NCBI GenBank assembly: GCA_002786065.1
Contig: NHNY01000035.1
Span: forward strand, 186,001-250,000
Source of the DNA: Microcyclospora pomicola
Taxonomy: Eukaryota; Ascomycota; Dothideomycetes; Capnodiales
Direction of reading: 5' to 3'
Length of the DNA stretch: 64,000 nucleotides
Positions 29,559-42,278 of this stretch are shown one piece after another (within the stretch, counting starts at the first letter, position 1; each line of letters begins with the position of its first letter). The notes under the pieces are model-generated. The model was not told the DNA's origin. It worked only from the letters and a program-made list of their open reading frames with translations, and did not search any database. A program made the translations under genes and the position numbers.

Positions 29559-30401
29559 TATGGTGTACGATGAGTTCGTCCAAGTGGCTGCACGAATGGC
29601 CAAGGACATGTTATCTTGCGTAGCGCTCGGCGGCAGCAGCAATCAGGCTCAAGACGTGTAGAATATCAGCAAGTGTATGACACAATTGAATGACCAGAGA
29701 ATCTGCATCTGTGACTGCTCAGTAAACGATCTGTACGTATTACAAAGACCGCATTGAAGATGCGGTAGCGGTCGCATATCAGAAACCTTCATGTTGCCTA
29801 CAGACACGAGTGACGAGCAAATACGAATAGGGTCCCGACTCCTTACTCCTTGCCGCCGGAAAGACGTCCCGCATCTATGAAACTGCTTAGCGGAAGTCTG
29901 TTCATAGATTAGAGGTGGTGCTTAATCCTGAACGGGGCTAGCGTCGATCATATCCTGGTTCCATGGGGAATTTCACCAATGCGGACTTTCTGGGGGCTCA
30001 GATTCGGCAATCGACCGCGTCTCGTCTGCAACCTCGATCATATCATTGCTATAACACGATCTCGCCCGCCAGTCCCACACGATCTAACATCCGCGCCAGA
30101 TGACGTGAGCGCGTTGTTTCTTGCGATTGTCTGCGATCTCGTTCATGCTCGGCGCCATTCATTACCTGGTTTCCTCACATTTCTGCGGCGCCCTGGCCAT
30201 CGTTTAGCGGCCCCCTCTTTCAATCACGCCCTGGCCGAAGCATTCGCGACGACGAGCAGAGGCCTCCACCTCGATCCGATCGGCAGCTCGACAGTCGTGA
30301 AGATTGCGCGGTGTTGGACGCGTAAGACGAGAGGAGAAAGGTGCAGGCTTGGTCGGAGCGAACAGACAATCTCAGCAGGACACCGCTAGGAGAGCGCGGA
30401 G
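29559..30401. other. Intergenic, Shg1-domain gene to Tea4/Bud14
   Basis: 843 bp between two + strand genes. It holds a 3' UTR and the Tea4/Bud14 promoter and leader. An open frame upstream of 30402 has no ATG in the right frame. Nothing else is recognised. Confidence 0.45.
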
Positions 30402-33400
30402 ATGTCACGTCCGAATCTTGTGCGAGCTGGTATGAGCAAGAATTGCGCAACTTCGGTAGGATCCTCGCTGACACTTAGGTCCAAGACACGATTGATCTCC
30501 AAGACCAAGAGAAGCCATCCGCCTCCGACCATTACAAGCAGGCCGCCGATCTCAACCAAGCGGGACTCGCGCCGCACCAAGCGGCTGAGATCCATCACGT
30601 CCTCGAGGAACGACATTCCGAAGAGCAGTCGCTAGCCGATGTCTGGAACCAAAATAATGAGTCGGTATCTGATGGCAGCGGCAAGCCGGGGCAGGTGAAC
30701 GGCACAAACGCTGGCCACAGCAATGGTACGACCGAGAACGCAGACCATGATGACGAGGAAGATGGCGAAGATGCAGATGTCGATGGTGACGACGACGACG
30801 ACGACATGATGGACAGGATTTCGAGCTCGCCGAGCATCGACGATGGTGGGTACAACTCCGAGACACAACCCAGACCACTCACGGCACCATGGCCTGCGCG
30901 AAGCACTAGCCTGGTCATGGGCGCTGCAACTTTGCAGGAAGACTTCAACAGTCCTGCTTCCTTCTCATCCTCTCCAGAATCTTCGCCATTCATACCCACC
31001 CCACCATATCTGCCATTGCGCGAAGTAGGCGGCGCGAAGCATGAGGGTCTACCACTTCAACTGGCGAATGAGGATGAATACTCTTCACCGTCTGATGAAC
31101 TGCCGACCTTCACTTCGTCCGTCAGGTCTTGCAATGACGTTACCCCTTTATCTTTTCCCAGGCATCATCATTGGACTGGTAGGTATGACAAGCTTCCGGA
31201 TCTGGATACGGTCTTCGAAGAACATGACGGCGATATGCAAGGCAGCATCAAATTGCCTGCAACAGGCGTAAGTATGGATCGGCTGGCCGACTCCGCCCAA
31301 CATTTCGAATCTGAGCAAAGATTCTCGTCAGATGAGAGTCCTCTCGCTCGACCATCTCGACGTCATTCTGCCCCGGACTGGGCAGCACATGCATCATCCT
31401 TGGCGTTCAACTCTACATGGCAGTCTCCGAGTACACAGAGCATGGATGCAGAAGAGCTACAGTTTCTCATAGATCGTCCGATCCTTGACGAGCCACCACC
31501 ATCGTCCACTGGGACTGACAGCTCTTGGGAAGACACCTCGGACTCTGGATCCGAATTTGACGGTGCTGGTACCAGGACAGCCTCCAATGATGATGATGAT
31601 AAAAATATTTTCCTTGATCTTGAGAACCGTTTCATCGACTCCGGATGGGGTGGCGAATGCTTACGTGACACAGAGGACATCGATTTCGAGTTCGTTTACG
31701 CACTTCACACATTTGTTGCCACAGTCGAAGGGCAAGCCAATGCCACTAAGGGTGACACTATGGTACTGCTCGACGACAGCAACAGTTACTGGTGGCTCGT
31801 GCGAGTCGTCAAAGACAGTAGTATAGGTAAGTGGCATGCGCACGATATTGGTCGAACCAAACTCATGCCTTTTAGGATACCTGCCTGCTGAACACATCGA
31901 AACGCCAACTGAGCGACTAGCTCGTTTGAACAAGCACAGAAACATCGATGTTCGTCAAGCTTTTCGTGATACCTGATGCTCCGTCTCTTGCTAATTGCCA
32001 CTCAGCTTTCCGCAACTATGCTTAGCGACAACTCCGAAAAAACACGAAATCCTCTCAAAAAAGCTATGCGCAGACGGAATGCCAAGACCGTTCAATTCGC
32101 CGCACCAACTTATGTAGAAGCCTCCGATTACGACTACTCATCCGATGAGGAAGATCAAGCTGGCCTTGATCCATATGCTGGCACTGCACAGCCGATTGAC
32201 GGCGAACAAATTGGACAGACTGGTGAAAAGGAGTCGCAGAACGGTGGCACAGGTCATGCAGATGACGCAGACGACATGAAGCCAGGCAACCGAGGATCAT
32301 TCGACCGAGAGCAGGCCGCAAGTAGTGCCAATGCGGTCGATGAGCCCCAGCTCAGTCCAAGGTTGGTCGATAAAACAGAAGCCGCGCCACTCAAGTCGCG
32401 GAAAGGCACGCCGAGGAATACAGACTCGTTCCTCAAGGACGACAGCATCGAGACGCGCAAGATCACTCTTACGCCCGGCATACTACGAGAAGATGCGTCC
32501 TCAACTAAGTCGGCTTCCTCCGAAAGTGCACGAAATAACAGTATGGAGAGTCTCGAAAAGATCATATCTCCGCCTGAGCCTGCACCTGTTGCGACCAAGA
32601 AAGATCTGAAGGAAGCCAAGAAGAAAGAACCCAAGAAAGGGGGTATGCTCAGTGGTCTTTTCAAGAGCAAAAAGAAGGACAAGAAAGGCAAGGACGATGG
32701 TAGTGAGGCGAGCAATGAGAAGATCTCCATGGACTTGTCGCGAGAATCGCCAAAAGCCAGCCCCTATACGAGTGGCACCACATCGCCAATCGAAAAGACT
32801 GTCAATTCTATGATTGCCGCTGTAGATGGCAGCCAGCGGACGCCTGTAGCCATGCAACCAGCTCCTTCTAAACAAAAACCACAAAACCCCATATCGAAGG
32901 AAGCTTCTGCTCCCAGTCCAATAATTGGGTCAGAACCAGAAAACAAAGCTTTCGTGGCAGAACTGCCAGGAGACGAGGTTGCCATCGAAATGGCAGCGGA
33001 CGTCGAATCTGTCAGCAGCCCGTCAATGCAATCACCAACGGAGAGGGACCCAAAAGACAATGCATTGACACCTCTCACAAACATGCTCCGTCCTGGAACC
33101 GCCAAAGATCCGAAACCTACCAAAGCCAAGCGGTCTAAGCAACGTGTCGAACTGGACGATTTCGACTCCCCTGCCGATGATGATGGCCCCAACCCCTTCG
33201 AAGAACAAGAGGAACGTATTGCCCTCGAGAACTCCACAACGGGTGAGAGGGGTTCATCAGATCGCAATGTAGAAGCTAAGTCCGACGGTCACGGCACTTT
33301 CATGCACGGCACAGAAATCATACATATTCCCGAACCAGGAACAGGCGAGGGTGCCGACGGTGACGGTGACGATGATAAGGATGAGCCAGAGTCCATGTCA

Positions 33401-33844
33401 AGCTCGCCAAGTATTGCCGAGCCGCCAGCAGAGCCTGTATCGGATCCTGAGGAAGACGAGAGTATTGAGGATAACTCGGCGACACCGACTGGCCCACCAG
33501 CTCTGCACATACCTACCACTCCACAAGCTGCTTCAGCTCCCCGCTTGGCGGGCACAGCAGAGCCTACCACAGACGCATCGCAAACCCCGCCAGCGCGTCG
33601 CTCCACGCCAGCCGCGGCGCTCTGGTCGGACAGCAGCCTGCGCGCATGGCTCGAGGACGGCAGCGAGGTCAAGGACATGTTGCGCATGATCCACGACAAA
33701 TCCAGCGTCGTCCCCGTGAGCAATGATCACCCGATGATGAAGGGTCTGTACGACCAGCCGCGCAAGGGCGTGCAAGATCTCATGGGTCAATTGGACGGCC
33801 TACTCGGCAGTTTCATCCAACGACGAGGCATCTCATTACCTTGA
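30402..33844 (+). CDS. SH3-domain polarity factor, Tea4/Bud14-like
   Basis: Proposed exons 30402-30429, 30486-31826, 31876-31949 and 32006-33844, giving 1093 aa. Introns 2 and 3 (49 and 56 nt) are firm. Intron 1 is inferred: ATG 30402 gives MSRPNLVRA, and an acceptor after 30485 (AAG) gives RADTIDLQDQ in the long frame; the weak acceptor is the least certain point. Seen: an acidic, Ser-rich N-terminal half, one SH3 domain at about 435-500 (FEFVYALHTFVATVEGQA, then NSYWWLVRVV and GYLPAEHIE), and just after it KTVQF, which fits the PP1-docking RVxF consensus, then YVEASDYDYSSDEE. The C-terminal end is low complexity with a last conserved stretch (SLRAWLEDGSEVKDMLRMIHD). Family knowledge: Tea4/Wsh3 (fission yeast) and Bud14 (budding yeast) recruit PP1 phosphatase to cell ends and regulate formins. 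A role in hyphal polarity is inferred. Confidence 0.82.
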
Positions 33845-34832
33845 TCTGCTAGCTCCGCTTCATTTAGAGATATCCCGCGCTAGTGCGAGCACGCTGTACT
33901 ATTCTTTTGCAAATCTATCGCTTTACGAAATACCACCACGAATGTCCGTCATACTTCCACCGAGCAAGTCGAGGGCGTGGCGTTCATGGTCTCGTTGTGT
34001 GCAATGCCTTTCACTTCCTCGTCTTCATTACGATAACATCTCGCGCCACCACTTTATATTTTTCCAATTTGGGGTTTCCCCCAATCTGTATATACCTCGT
34101 ATCACGATGTTAGGGAACCAAGGAGCGTGTCGTATCATGTTTCTTTGCGATGCTCGTCTTTTGGGGGAATGAAAAGGCGCAGGCAAGGCAGGGAGGCAGG
34201 CGTTTGAGGCATTTGTTGCGGGAGCTGTAGAACCATAGCTACCTTACCTATCTTATGGATGTACCATACAGCCACACGACGATCTATCTCACCCAACGAT
34301 GTTGCATGCCGCTGTATCTGATCCTCATCGTCTTATCCGCGCTGGAAAGGGGATGTTGAACATGATATATCAAGGACATGTCTCACATCAGGCCGCTTCC
34401 AATAGCGAGGATAGGCACTCCTATATTAGTCTGGACTTCGGCGTCATAAGGCATCACAAGGCATCACCGTTCATGGAAAAGAGTAATCGTAAGGTACTTT
34501 CAAGAAAGCCGGTTCAGGTAGCATATAGGAGACTTAACGGAAGAGACGTGACCGAGAGGCATGCTAGCTAGCACGCTGAAGTGTTTCGATTCTTCGTCTA
34601 GGAATTAACAACGAGCGGACATCGCCAAGCATAACTTTCCGCCTATGTGAGCATCGGGTGTACGTTCGTCGTGAAGTGAGATTTATCCGTCCTTCCAAGT
34701 TGGCGTGCCATGACTCCCGTCCCATGCAGACCTCCCCGTTCCTTATATCCCTGTATGCATGCATATGTAGGTCATGACCCGAGATCCGAAACCCCCTCCG
34801 CGCTCGCAAACCAGTACATTCAATACTTTCCA
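33845..34832. other. Convergent intergenic region, Tea4/Bud14 and WD40 gene
   Basis: 988 bp between convergent stop codons. It must carry both 3' UTRs. Short frames only; no repeat or RNA recognised. Confidence 0.45.
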
Positions 34833-37800
34833 TCACCGACTGGCGCCAAAATCCTCCCGCGCGTCATCGAACTCCTCATCTTCCGTCTCGGTCTCTTCCC
34901 GTGACGAGTCGTTCGGGCTCCGCTCGTCGGAGAGCTGGGAAACGAAGGAGTTGGTCTGCACCGGACCGTCGGGGCGGAGGTGCTGTTCTGCATCTTCGCT
35001 GAATGGCGTCAGGCGGTCGGTACCTCCTACGCGATCGTCGTGGTGGTTGTCGTGGTGCGTTTGCTCTTCCTTTTGTCTTTGTTGGTGGGCGACTTTCGAT
35101 CGCCATGCATCGGTGTCCCAGAAGACGTAGGATTGGCCGCCTTGGAGTTTAAGGAGGTCGTCGCTCTCGGCCTTCTTCGTGTGTTCTTGATCGGGAGGTG
35201 AGGCGTTGTCGTTGGTTGGACTGTTCTTCGTTGGGGAACCAGCTGGGGTCGGATCCTCTTTAGGCTGCTTGGTGGCGGGCTTTCCTGGTGAAGTACTACG
35301 CGAGGTGTGCTTGGAAGAAGACCTTCGGGAACTGTTGTCTTTGTCTGTCACACTAGGCGCACCGCCGACGCTCTGTCGCCAAGAGAGGATTCTCTCGCTT
35401 GGTGCTGCTGTTGACGTCGAAGTTCTACCTTCGTACGTGAGGCTACGCTGACTCGCCTTTGTAGCGATGGATCCAGTACGACTGAGCTTTCCGCCACTAC
35501 GTTTGCCGAAGAGTGAAGCTCGATCGAAGTCCTCAGGCCGCTGGCGTTTCGAGTATGAGCAGTCTTGGCGAAAGACTTTGATCTTACCCGCGTAATCAGC
35601 AGTCACAATGATGTTTCCTTTCACGTGAGTGGATCGTGCGAGATATGATGGTGATTCGAGAGGCTTGTCATACTTTGCATCGACGTCGAGAGGCACGTGT
35701 CGTACACTTCCGTTGTCAGTCGGTGCTTTTGAAGAGCTTCGCGATTCTCTTCGTTCTGCTCGGCTTCGTAATGTGATAGGAGGTGGATTGCAAAGGTCAT
35801 ACACAGGATCTTCGGACCGGCTGAGTAGGAGTCGCGTTTTGGTAGGCGCAAAGCACACGGCGGTAGTTATGGTGTTGTGAGCTTCAAACATTTCGACCGG
35901 CCGTTTGTCTCTCTTCTCGCCCTCAGCTGGACCCAAGGACCAGATGTACGCTTTCCGGTCTTCGCTGCCGCATGCGACATATTTGCCATCATCGCTGAGA
36001 GTAGCGCGGATCTGGCTGCTGTTGTTTTCGTTGCCTCGAAATTTCAGCTCCAGACTTTTGTCTCGGAAGTTATAAAGTCGTACTCTTGAGTCGTTGCTCG
36101 TGATCAAAATCTTCACGTCGCCTGTCTCCGCGTGGTATGCTTGAATCCCAGTGATCTTGCTGCCTTTTGCGTTCTGGCCTCTAGTCGACCGAACGAGAAT
36201 CTGCGTCTGATACTTGAGTCCCTCAGTTTCGTAAAACATGCACAATCCACTCAAACAGCCGGCCATGGCATACTTTCCATCAGGAGTAAATGCGACGGCG
36301 GTGATCATATCAGGAACCTGCGCCACAAACGCTACGCTTTTGTCTGGTATGCTCCACAGACGCAGCTTCGAATCGAGGGATCCTGCCAAGAAGAATCGGT
36401 CGTCCTTCGGATGGAACGAGATGGAGGGTACAAAGTCGCTATGCTTGAAAGTGCACAAGCACTCCGCCCGGCTCATATGCCACAGCCGTACGGTCTTATC
36501 CATCGAAGAAGAAAGGAGAAAGTTATTTTTGCTCCAGCTCAGGTCCAGGACGGTCGCGGTGTGCCCATCATACTCCCGTACAGGTCTATGCAAGAATACT
36601 GGTGCGCTGAGATGTTCTGCGTGTGCGTCATCCACCCCAATACTCTCGTTCTCGCGTGACTCCTGCTGATGGTGTTTTTCTCGGTCTTCTGGACTAGCTA
36701 TGACCGCCCATACTCGTACTACAGTATCCGTACCAGCTGCTGCCAAGTGCTTGCCATCTCTGCTGAACTCCATTGCCCATATGGTATCTGAATCAGGCGT
36801 AGCAGAAGTCTTCCGCCTCAACCTATTACCAGTATTTTGACGTTCAAGCTTAGGTCGTTTGGTGCCATATAGCTCTTGTGCGAGAAATAGTCGATCGAGG
36901 TCGCGCGAGTCCTTATGCTTGGAACGCACTTTGATGTATGATGGCGGTTGTAAGTGTCGAGGATTGAAGCCGATCCGATCCATCGACTGGGCAAAGACAT
37001 GAACATCATTACCCTCCGGTCGCCCCTCATTCGACTCTTCCTCTTCCTCGTCTCCGGGCTCACTTCCAGCGTTTTTCTTCTTGGAGCTCCCCATCAATTT
37101 GCTGAGGAAAGAGACAGCCTTGACAGCCTTGCGTATTTCTTTCGCACTATCTTCTTGTCCTTCCGTCCTCGTTGGGTTTTGTGGCTCACGAACTGCTGGT
37201 GCTGTGCTTTGCTCTTTGTGTCCATTCTCTTCTGTGACGCGAGGTCTATCTTGGCTTTTCGGTCGATGGCCATTGCCTTCGCCGGACGATCGGGGTAGTG
37301 GTTGAAGTGTGCGCGCCATAATGTGCTATGTCGAGACGATCTCATCAGATACGAGTCCTCATTCGTCGGAAGGCTGAAAACTTACCTGTGAAAGAGGATC
37401 GATTGTCGATCCTTCCGGCCTCGTACCGTTGGATGTATCATCTTTACTCGACTCTGCAGATGCGGCTCCATTCGCAGTTGACGAGACAGTATTGCTCAGC
37501 GATCGCATCAATCTTGCAGGCGAGGGCCAGGCACTGGTTGTGGAGGCCGAGTCCGAACGAGCTATACTACCATCAGTCTCCTGAAACCCTCACAAATCCA
37601 ACCTCTTCCTTCCTGAGGACATCCGCGCTTGATATAAGACGTACTGTGATTTCCGTTGCTCTTAGCGTTCGGCGAACGTCCATTACTACCATTCACCGCA
37701 CTCGTCCTCTCGTCTACTCTTTCGTCGATCGAGCCAGACGGTCTAGCGTTCCCCTTCACAGGTGAGTGTGCCGGACTGGGGGCTGCATCTTGGTTCTGCG

Positions 37801-37837
37801 GATCCGTCAAAGTGATGTCCGGTATTCGTTCAGCCAT
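34833..37837 (-). CDS. WD40-repeat protein, WDR44/Dgr2-like
   Basis: Three exons on the - strand: 37837-37645, 37561-37386 and 37325-34833 (introns of 83 and 60 nt), giving 953 aa. Seen: a disordered N-terminus (about 1-290) with polar and basic segments, then WD40 repeats from about 300 to 720 (DTIWAMEFSRDGKHLAAAGT, VLDLSWSKNNFLLSSSMDKT, CTFKHSDFVPSISFHPKDDR, KLRLWSIPDKS, AVAFTPDGKYAMAGC, RATLSDDGKYVACGSEDRK). A Ser-rich C-terminus follows and ends with DDAREDFGASR. Order and spacing match the fungal WDR44 group (yeast Dgr2/YMR102C). Family knowledge: WDR44 is a Rab11 effector in animals; the fungal proteins are poorly characterised. The Rab-binding region is not recognisable here. It is convergent with Tea4/Bud14. 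Confidence 0.85.
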
Positions 37838-39376
37838 GACTGGTATCCTACGCGATCTTGCTCTCAGAGCGAGTGTCGAGCGTCGAGAGTGGTAGTGCTT
37901 GTCATATTCCAGAGGGGAATAAGCCAGCCATGCAGATGTCGCCGTACCTCGATCGCGATTGTGATTTCACCTCGCTGTCACAATCCTCGAGTATTCTTCT
38001 TTCTTGCCAGAACGCCTGGCTACTGTCTTTCTATTGGATTATAAAGCAATCATCGACCCGGAAATCCGCGGGAGTGTCGGAGAATAAGCACAAGACGTGC
38101 AGATCACGCCAGAAAGCCGAGTCCGGCTGAGAGAAAGGTTTGGTCGGTGAAGAGAGCGGGTGGATTGCGAAATAATGATACAAAGAGACCGTGATAACAA
38201 TGTCAGCAGCACGCGCAACCACGGGACCGGATGGTTAAGATAGGAGTTCCGGGAAACCAGTGTTTGTGATAGACAGCCTCATAGGGCCGCATGTGTCTCA
38301 GAAACGGGATTATATCATGCGCGGGCGCTAGCGGTTCCCGGGCTTCGAGCTAGCGAGTGACGTACCGGAACATGCAGCCGCCACGTGCATCGAGAAACGT
38401 CGACGCGGTAGCGAATATCTACGCGAGACGTATTATCACGCTGGCACGATCATCTGCATATACAAGTCATTCAAGGTTCCGCGTCGTAGTAGCGACAGTA
38501 TGCGCCCTCTCTGCCATCACTAAGTGTGGCACTAAGTGACGGTAGAGATCCCACTGTCTGCGCTCGGGGTGAGATCCTATTGGACGTCCTCAGATCGCAG
38601 CGTCGAAAGTCTCATTTACCATCACCACGCAGTGTTCCTTGTCATATGTACCAGATTTCCGTTCTGGCATGCTAGAAAAACCGCAAACAGTACGGGTCGA
38701 GCTTTGAACTGGACATCTGAAAAGCCATGTTACATTGAAGACCGTTCTCGAAGGCCGATTCCAATGATTTTTCGTGTTCTTACAGCTCGGCGACATGATG
38801 CAGCCTACGCACCTATCGGAGGCGGCTTCTTGCTTGAGTGCTGCTGTCATTGTTCCACGACATCCACCAAATCTTTGTTCTCGGTGCACGCATTGCCGGG
38901 ATGCTTGCATCATGGGGCTGGAGGGGTCGGGGGAATGGGAGTGAGCGTCTCTACGGACGCAATGAGAGGATCAGTATGATGGATAGATGAGGTGGGTCTT
39001 GGGCGATTTGGGTTCATAGTCGATAAGAATGATGGCAATGACTAGCAAAGCTTCACATACAGACATCAATCACCGGGACATTGTACCTTACAGCTTCCTT
39101 CTACTGTGACTGACGGCAGCATGCCTCCATACTTGACGATACTAAAGTCTTTACACGGGGACGCAGGTATTTTTAATGTTGGCATACACGATTATCAGGA
39201 GGACCACGGTCCCCACTTCCGTGCATGTCCTGATAATATATAGACAGTAAGAAAAGGTGTATCAAAATGCAGTATACCCGTCAAGCAAAGAACCCCCAAA
39301 CGCCGCTCCACTGCATGATGCGTTTCCATAGCCAACGCCAGTAAATCATTGAACATCACAATGCGTATTGGCACAT
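37838..39376. other. Intergenic, WD40 gene promoter and RNR small-subunit 3' side
   Basis: About 1.5 kb between two - strand genes. It holds the WD40-gene promoter and the 3' UTR of the ribonucleotide reductase gene. The longest frame (+ strand, 38536-38979) has random-looking composition. Nothing else is recognised. Confidence 0.45.
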
Positions 39377-40786
39377 CTAAAAGTCCTCGTCGAACGAGAA
39401 GTCACCCTTCATGACTGGCTCAGGTGCAGCAACGCCACCGGCCTCAGCCTTGGCCTTTTGCTTCTTCTGACCCTCCATGACACCAGCTTTTTGGTAGTCA
39501 CCAACACGCTTCTCGAAGAAGTTGGTCTTGCCTGCTAGTGAAATGTTCTCCATGAAGTCGAATGGGTTGGTGGCGTTGTAGTACTTGGGAGTGCCGAGAG
39601 CGAGTAGCAGACGGTCAGCAACAAACTCGATGTATTGGCACATGAGCTTCGAGTTCATGCCAAGGAGGGCACAAGGAAGTGCATCTGTGAGGAATTCTTG
39701 CTCCATGGCCACAGCCTCTGTGATGATCTGCTCCACAAGCTTTTGGTCGGGCTTGTTCCTTAGATGTGAGAAGAGGAGACAGGCGAAGTCGGTGTGCATG
39801 CCCTCGTCACGAGAGATGAGCTCGTTGGAGAATGTGAGTCCGGCCATCAAGCCACGCTTCTTCAACCAGAAGATAGCGGCAAAGGAGCCAGAGAAGAAGA
39901 TACCCTCGACTGCTGCAAAGGCGATCAGGCGGCAAGCAAAGGTAGAGTTCTTGTCGCTGATCCATCGCAATGCCCAGTCAGCCTTCTTACGGATGCAGGG
40001 AATGTTGTCGATTGCGTTGAAGAGGTACTGCCGTTGCTTGGGTTCGCTGATGTATGTGTCGATGAGCAGTGAGTAGGTCTCGGAGTGGATGTTTTCCATC
40101 ATGATCTGGAAGCCGTAGAAGCAGCGAGCTTCTGGTATTTGCACTTCTCCGCTGAAGCGCTCCACCAGGTTCTCGTTGACGATACCGTCAGACGCGGCGA
40201 AGAAGGCCAAGACATGTGAAATGAAGAAGCGCTCGTCGTCGTTGAGGCGCTTGTTCCAGTCGTGAAGGTCCTTGGACAGATCAATCTCCTCGGCAGTCCA
40301 GAAGGAAGCTTCTGCCTTCTTGTACATTTGCCAGATCTGCAAGTACGTGTAAGCGACTTTGATCCATCATGCACCCACTTTACGCGTGAGTGACGCGTTT
40401 TTACGTGAGGGGTAGATCTACCTCATGGTACTTGATAGGGAATAGGACGAATCTTCCTGGATTCTCCTGCAGTATAGGCTCACAGGCTTCTTCTTCTTTG
40501 ATCTTTGTTGCTACACCAGTGGCTGCTACCTCTGCCTCCGGGAGGTCGTCGAGAACGGGAATGCCTTTGATCGGCACGGCGATTTCGTCGGATGCATAAC
40601 GCGAGTCAATGTTCTCTTTGTCGGCCTCAGTAGACAGGATAGGCTGCTTGAGAGGCGATTCCATCTTAAGGCTCTCGAGGGCGGAGGCAGCCTGGTAATG
40701 TGATATGGTCAGTCGGTTGTGCATTGGAAAAATGTGGCGATGATATCATAGCTGACCTTCTTGGAAGGCGTTGTCTGAATGCTCAT
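39377..40786 (-). CDS. RNR2: Ribonucleotide reductase small subunit (R2)
   Basis: Three exons on the - strand: 40786-40757 (10 codons), 40691-40422 and 40336-39377 (introns of 65 and 85 nt), giving 419 aa. Seen: the diiron ligands in the expected places, Asp119 ([10 protein letters not shown]), Glu181 and His184 in [11 protein letters not shown], then the Glu and His of FAAVEGIFF and [11 protein letters not shown], the tyrosyl radical Tyr188, and the C-terminal tail FSFDEDF that docks onto the large subunit. Family knowledge: class Ia R2 holds the tyrosyl radical needed to make deoxyribonucleotides. All ligands are intact, so this is the catalytic subunit and not a Rnr4-like inactive partner. 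Exon 1 encodes only [10 protein letters not shown]. Two ACGCGT boxes lie inside intron 2 and one lies in the promoter, fitting MBF-type cell-cycle control. The 5' neighbour is divergent. Confidence 0.96.
40382..40398. promoter_or_regulatory. Two ACGCGT (MCB-like) sites in RNR2 intron 2
   Basis: Two palindromic ACGCGT boxes at 40382-40387 and 40393-40398, 11 bp apart centre to centre, lie within the second intron. ACGCGT is the MluI cell-cycle box bound by MBF in yeasts. Intronic placement is unusual; whether they function is unknown. Confidence 0.4.
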
Positions 40787-42278
40787 GTTCGCTGGGCTGC
40801 AGTGTGAGATTGATATGCCAGTGATGTGGAGAGGCACTGGAGCTGTGAAGATGGAGATGCTGGGATTGATGCAGTGAGGTGAGAGGAAGACGAGACTGAG
40901 CGCGCACTTAAACACTTTGACGCGACCAAGGTGACGCCCGTTGCTAGCGCGTTTCCATGTTTGCCAAGTCCTCGACGCGTGCACGTGAAGAGGCTGGGAG
41001 ACATCCGACCTCGCTTGATCAGATGGCGAGCGCTGTCATCACCAGCCCAGAAGTCGTTCCGCATCTCCGATCTGCTTGACTCGGCCGTTGCAGTATTTTG
41101 ATTGCATCGATCTCATCGGTTCTATACTTGCCGCATTGCACGAAAACGGTCGAGTCTTGCGACCGACCTGGCTCGAATCATGCTCAATGTTGCTGAGTAT
41201 GCTTTAGCAGGGCCCTGGGTCTTGCAACGACCAGGAATTGCCAGACAGATTCTGCATTGGCATTCGCATACTTGTGAGGTGCTAGAGGCATCGTGAGAAG
41301 ACAATGTCTCGCGGCGATCTCATGTCGTTCAGCGTTCGGTATCAACCGTTGAGCACCAAGAAAGATACGTTCACTCAGCAACTCAGATGAATCCACATCT
41401 ACTGGCCGATGTCTTTTCCTATGGCATAGCACTTCAGGTAGAGCACTGGTTATATTCACATATTGGCCTATTGAACCATTTCGCCCTAAGTCTAGTCTTG
41501 TCGAGCTCATCCCAGAACCGCATACATTTGTTTCTGTAGGTACGTATGCAGTCAGTCAATGCATGTAGCAGACTCAATTCATCAACTTGACATGCGCTCT
41601 CGGTCGATCGCTCATTCACTCACTCTCTCACCTCGCTTTTCCCACGCCCAAGACCTGGTGTCAATATTTGAGACGCTGGCCTGTTCGGATCAGTTTCGGT
41701 GTTCCATGGTCGATATTCTTGCAGCTTCTGGATGGTATCCCGTGCTCTTCATACACTTACCAACAGTGCTGCACACCTGACGGAGCTGGTGTGGCCATGT
41801 TGACAATGTCGGTTTGCCATTGAGACCGTGTGGCTGTTGCAAATGAGTGAAGATAGGTAGGTAGGTAAGCTATCTTGGTGTTGAAGGTGATCAATGCTGA
41901 TCTGTCAACTAGAGTAGAACAGAGTCTATCATATCAGATCAACCGGCAGACTTGCATGATGTACCACGGCCAGTGATCAGCATAACATAACAATTACGCT
42001 TGTTATCCTTCATCTGCTGCCGGAGATCTAAACAATGTAAATATACCCGGAACAAGTCGATAGTATTGGGGCAAAATGGAGTACCGGACGCGGCGTGGAC
42101 GCGGAACAAGTGGCGACGAAGAGCAGGACACGGCCAAGAGTAGGACACGGCGGCCAGCAGCGCGGTCAAGCTCACCTTGAAGAATTTATCCTCACAAGCT
42201 TCTGCTTCTTCTTCAGCTTCACACTCTACAACCTCACTTCACAGGTCACAACATTACATCTGTACGCCTGCTGAAACG
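40787..42278. promoter_or_regulatory. Divergent intergenic region, RNR2 / coiled-coil gene
   Basis: About 1.5 kb between divergent start codons, with both promoters inside it. An ACGCGT box is present near RNR2 (listed). In the middle (41100-42000) no coding frame, repeat or RNA is recognised. Confidence 0.45.
40975..40980. promoter_or_regulatory. ACGCGT (MCB-like) site in the RNR2 promoter
   Basis: Palindromic ACGCGT about 190 bp upstream of the RNR2 start codon, the typical distance for an MBF-bound MluI cell-cycle box. Near-matches (GACGCGAC at about 40919 and AGCGCGTT at about 40947) lie closer to the gene. Confidence 0.5.

Noticed and set aside
38536-38979. 147-codon + strand frame between the WD40 gene and RNR2
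   Set aside because: No recognisable motif and random-looking composition; likely chance.
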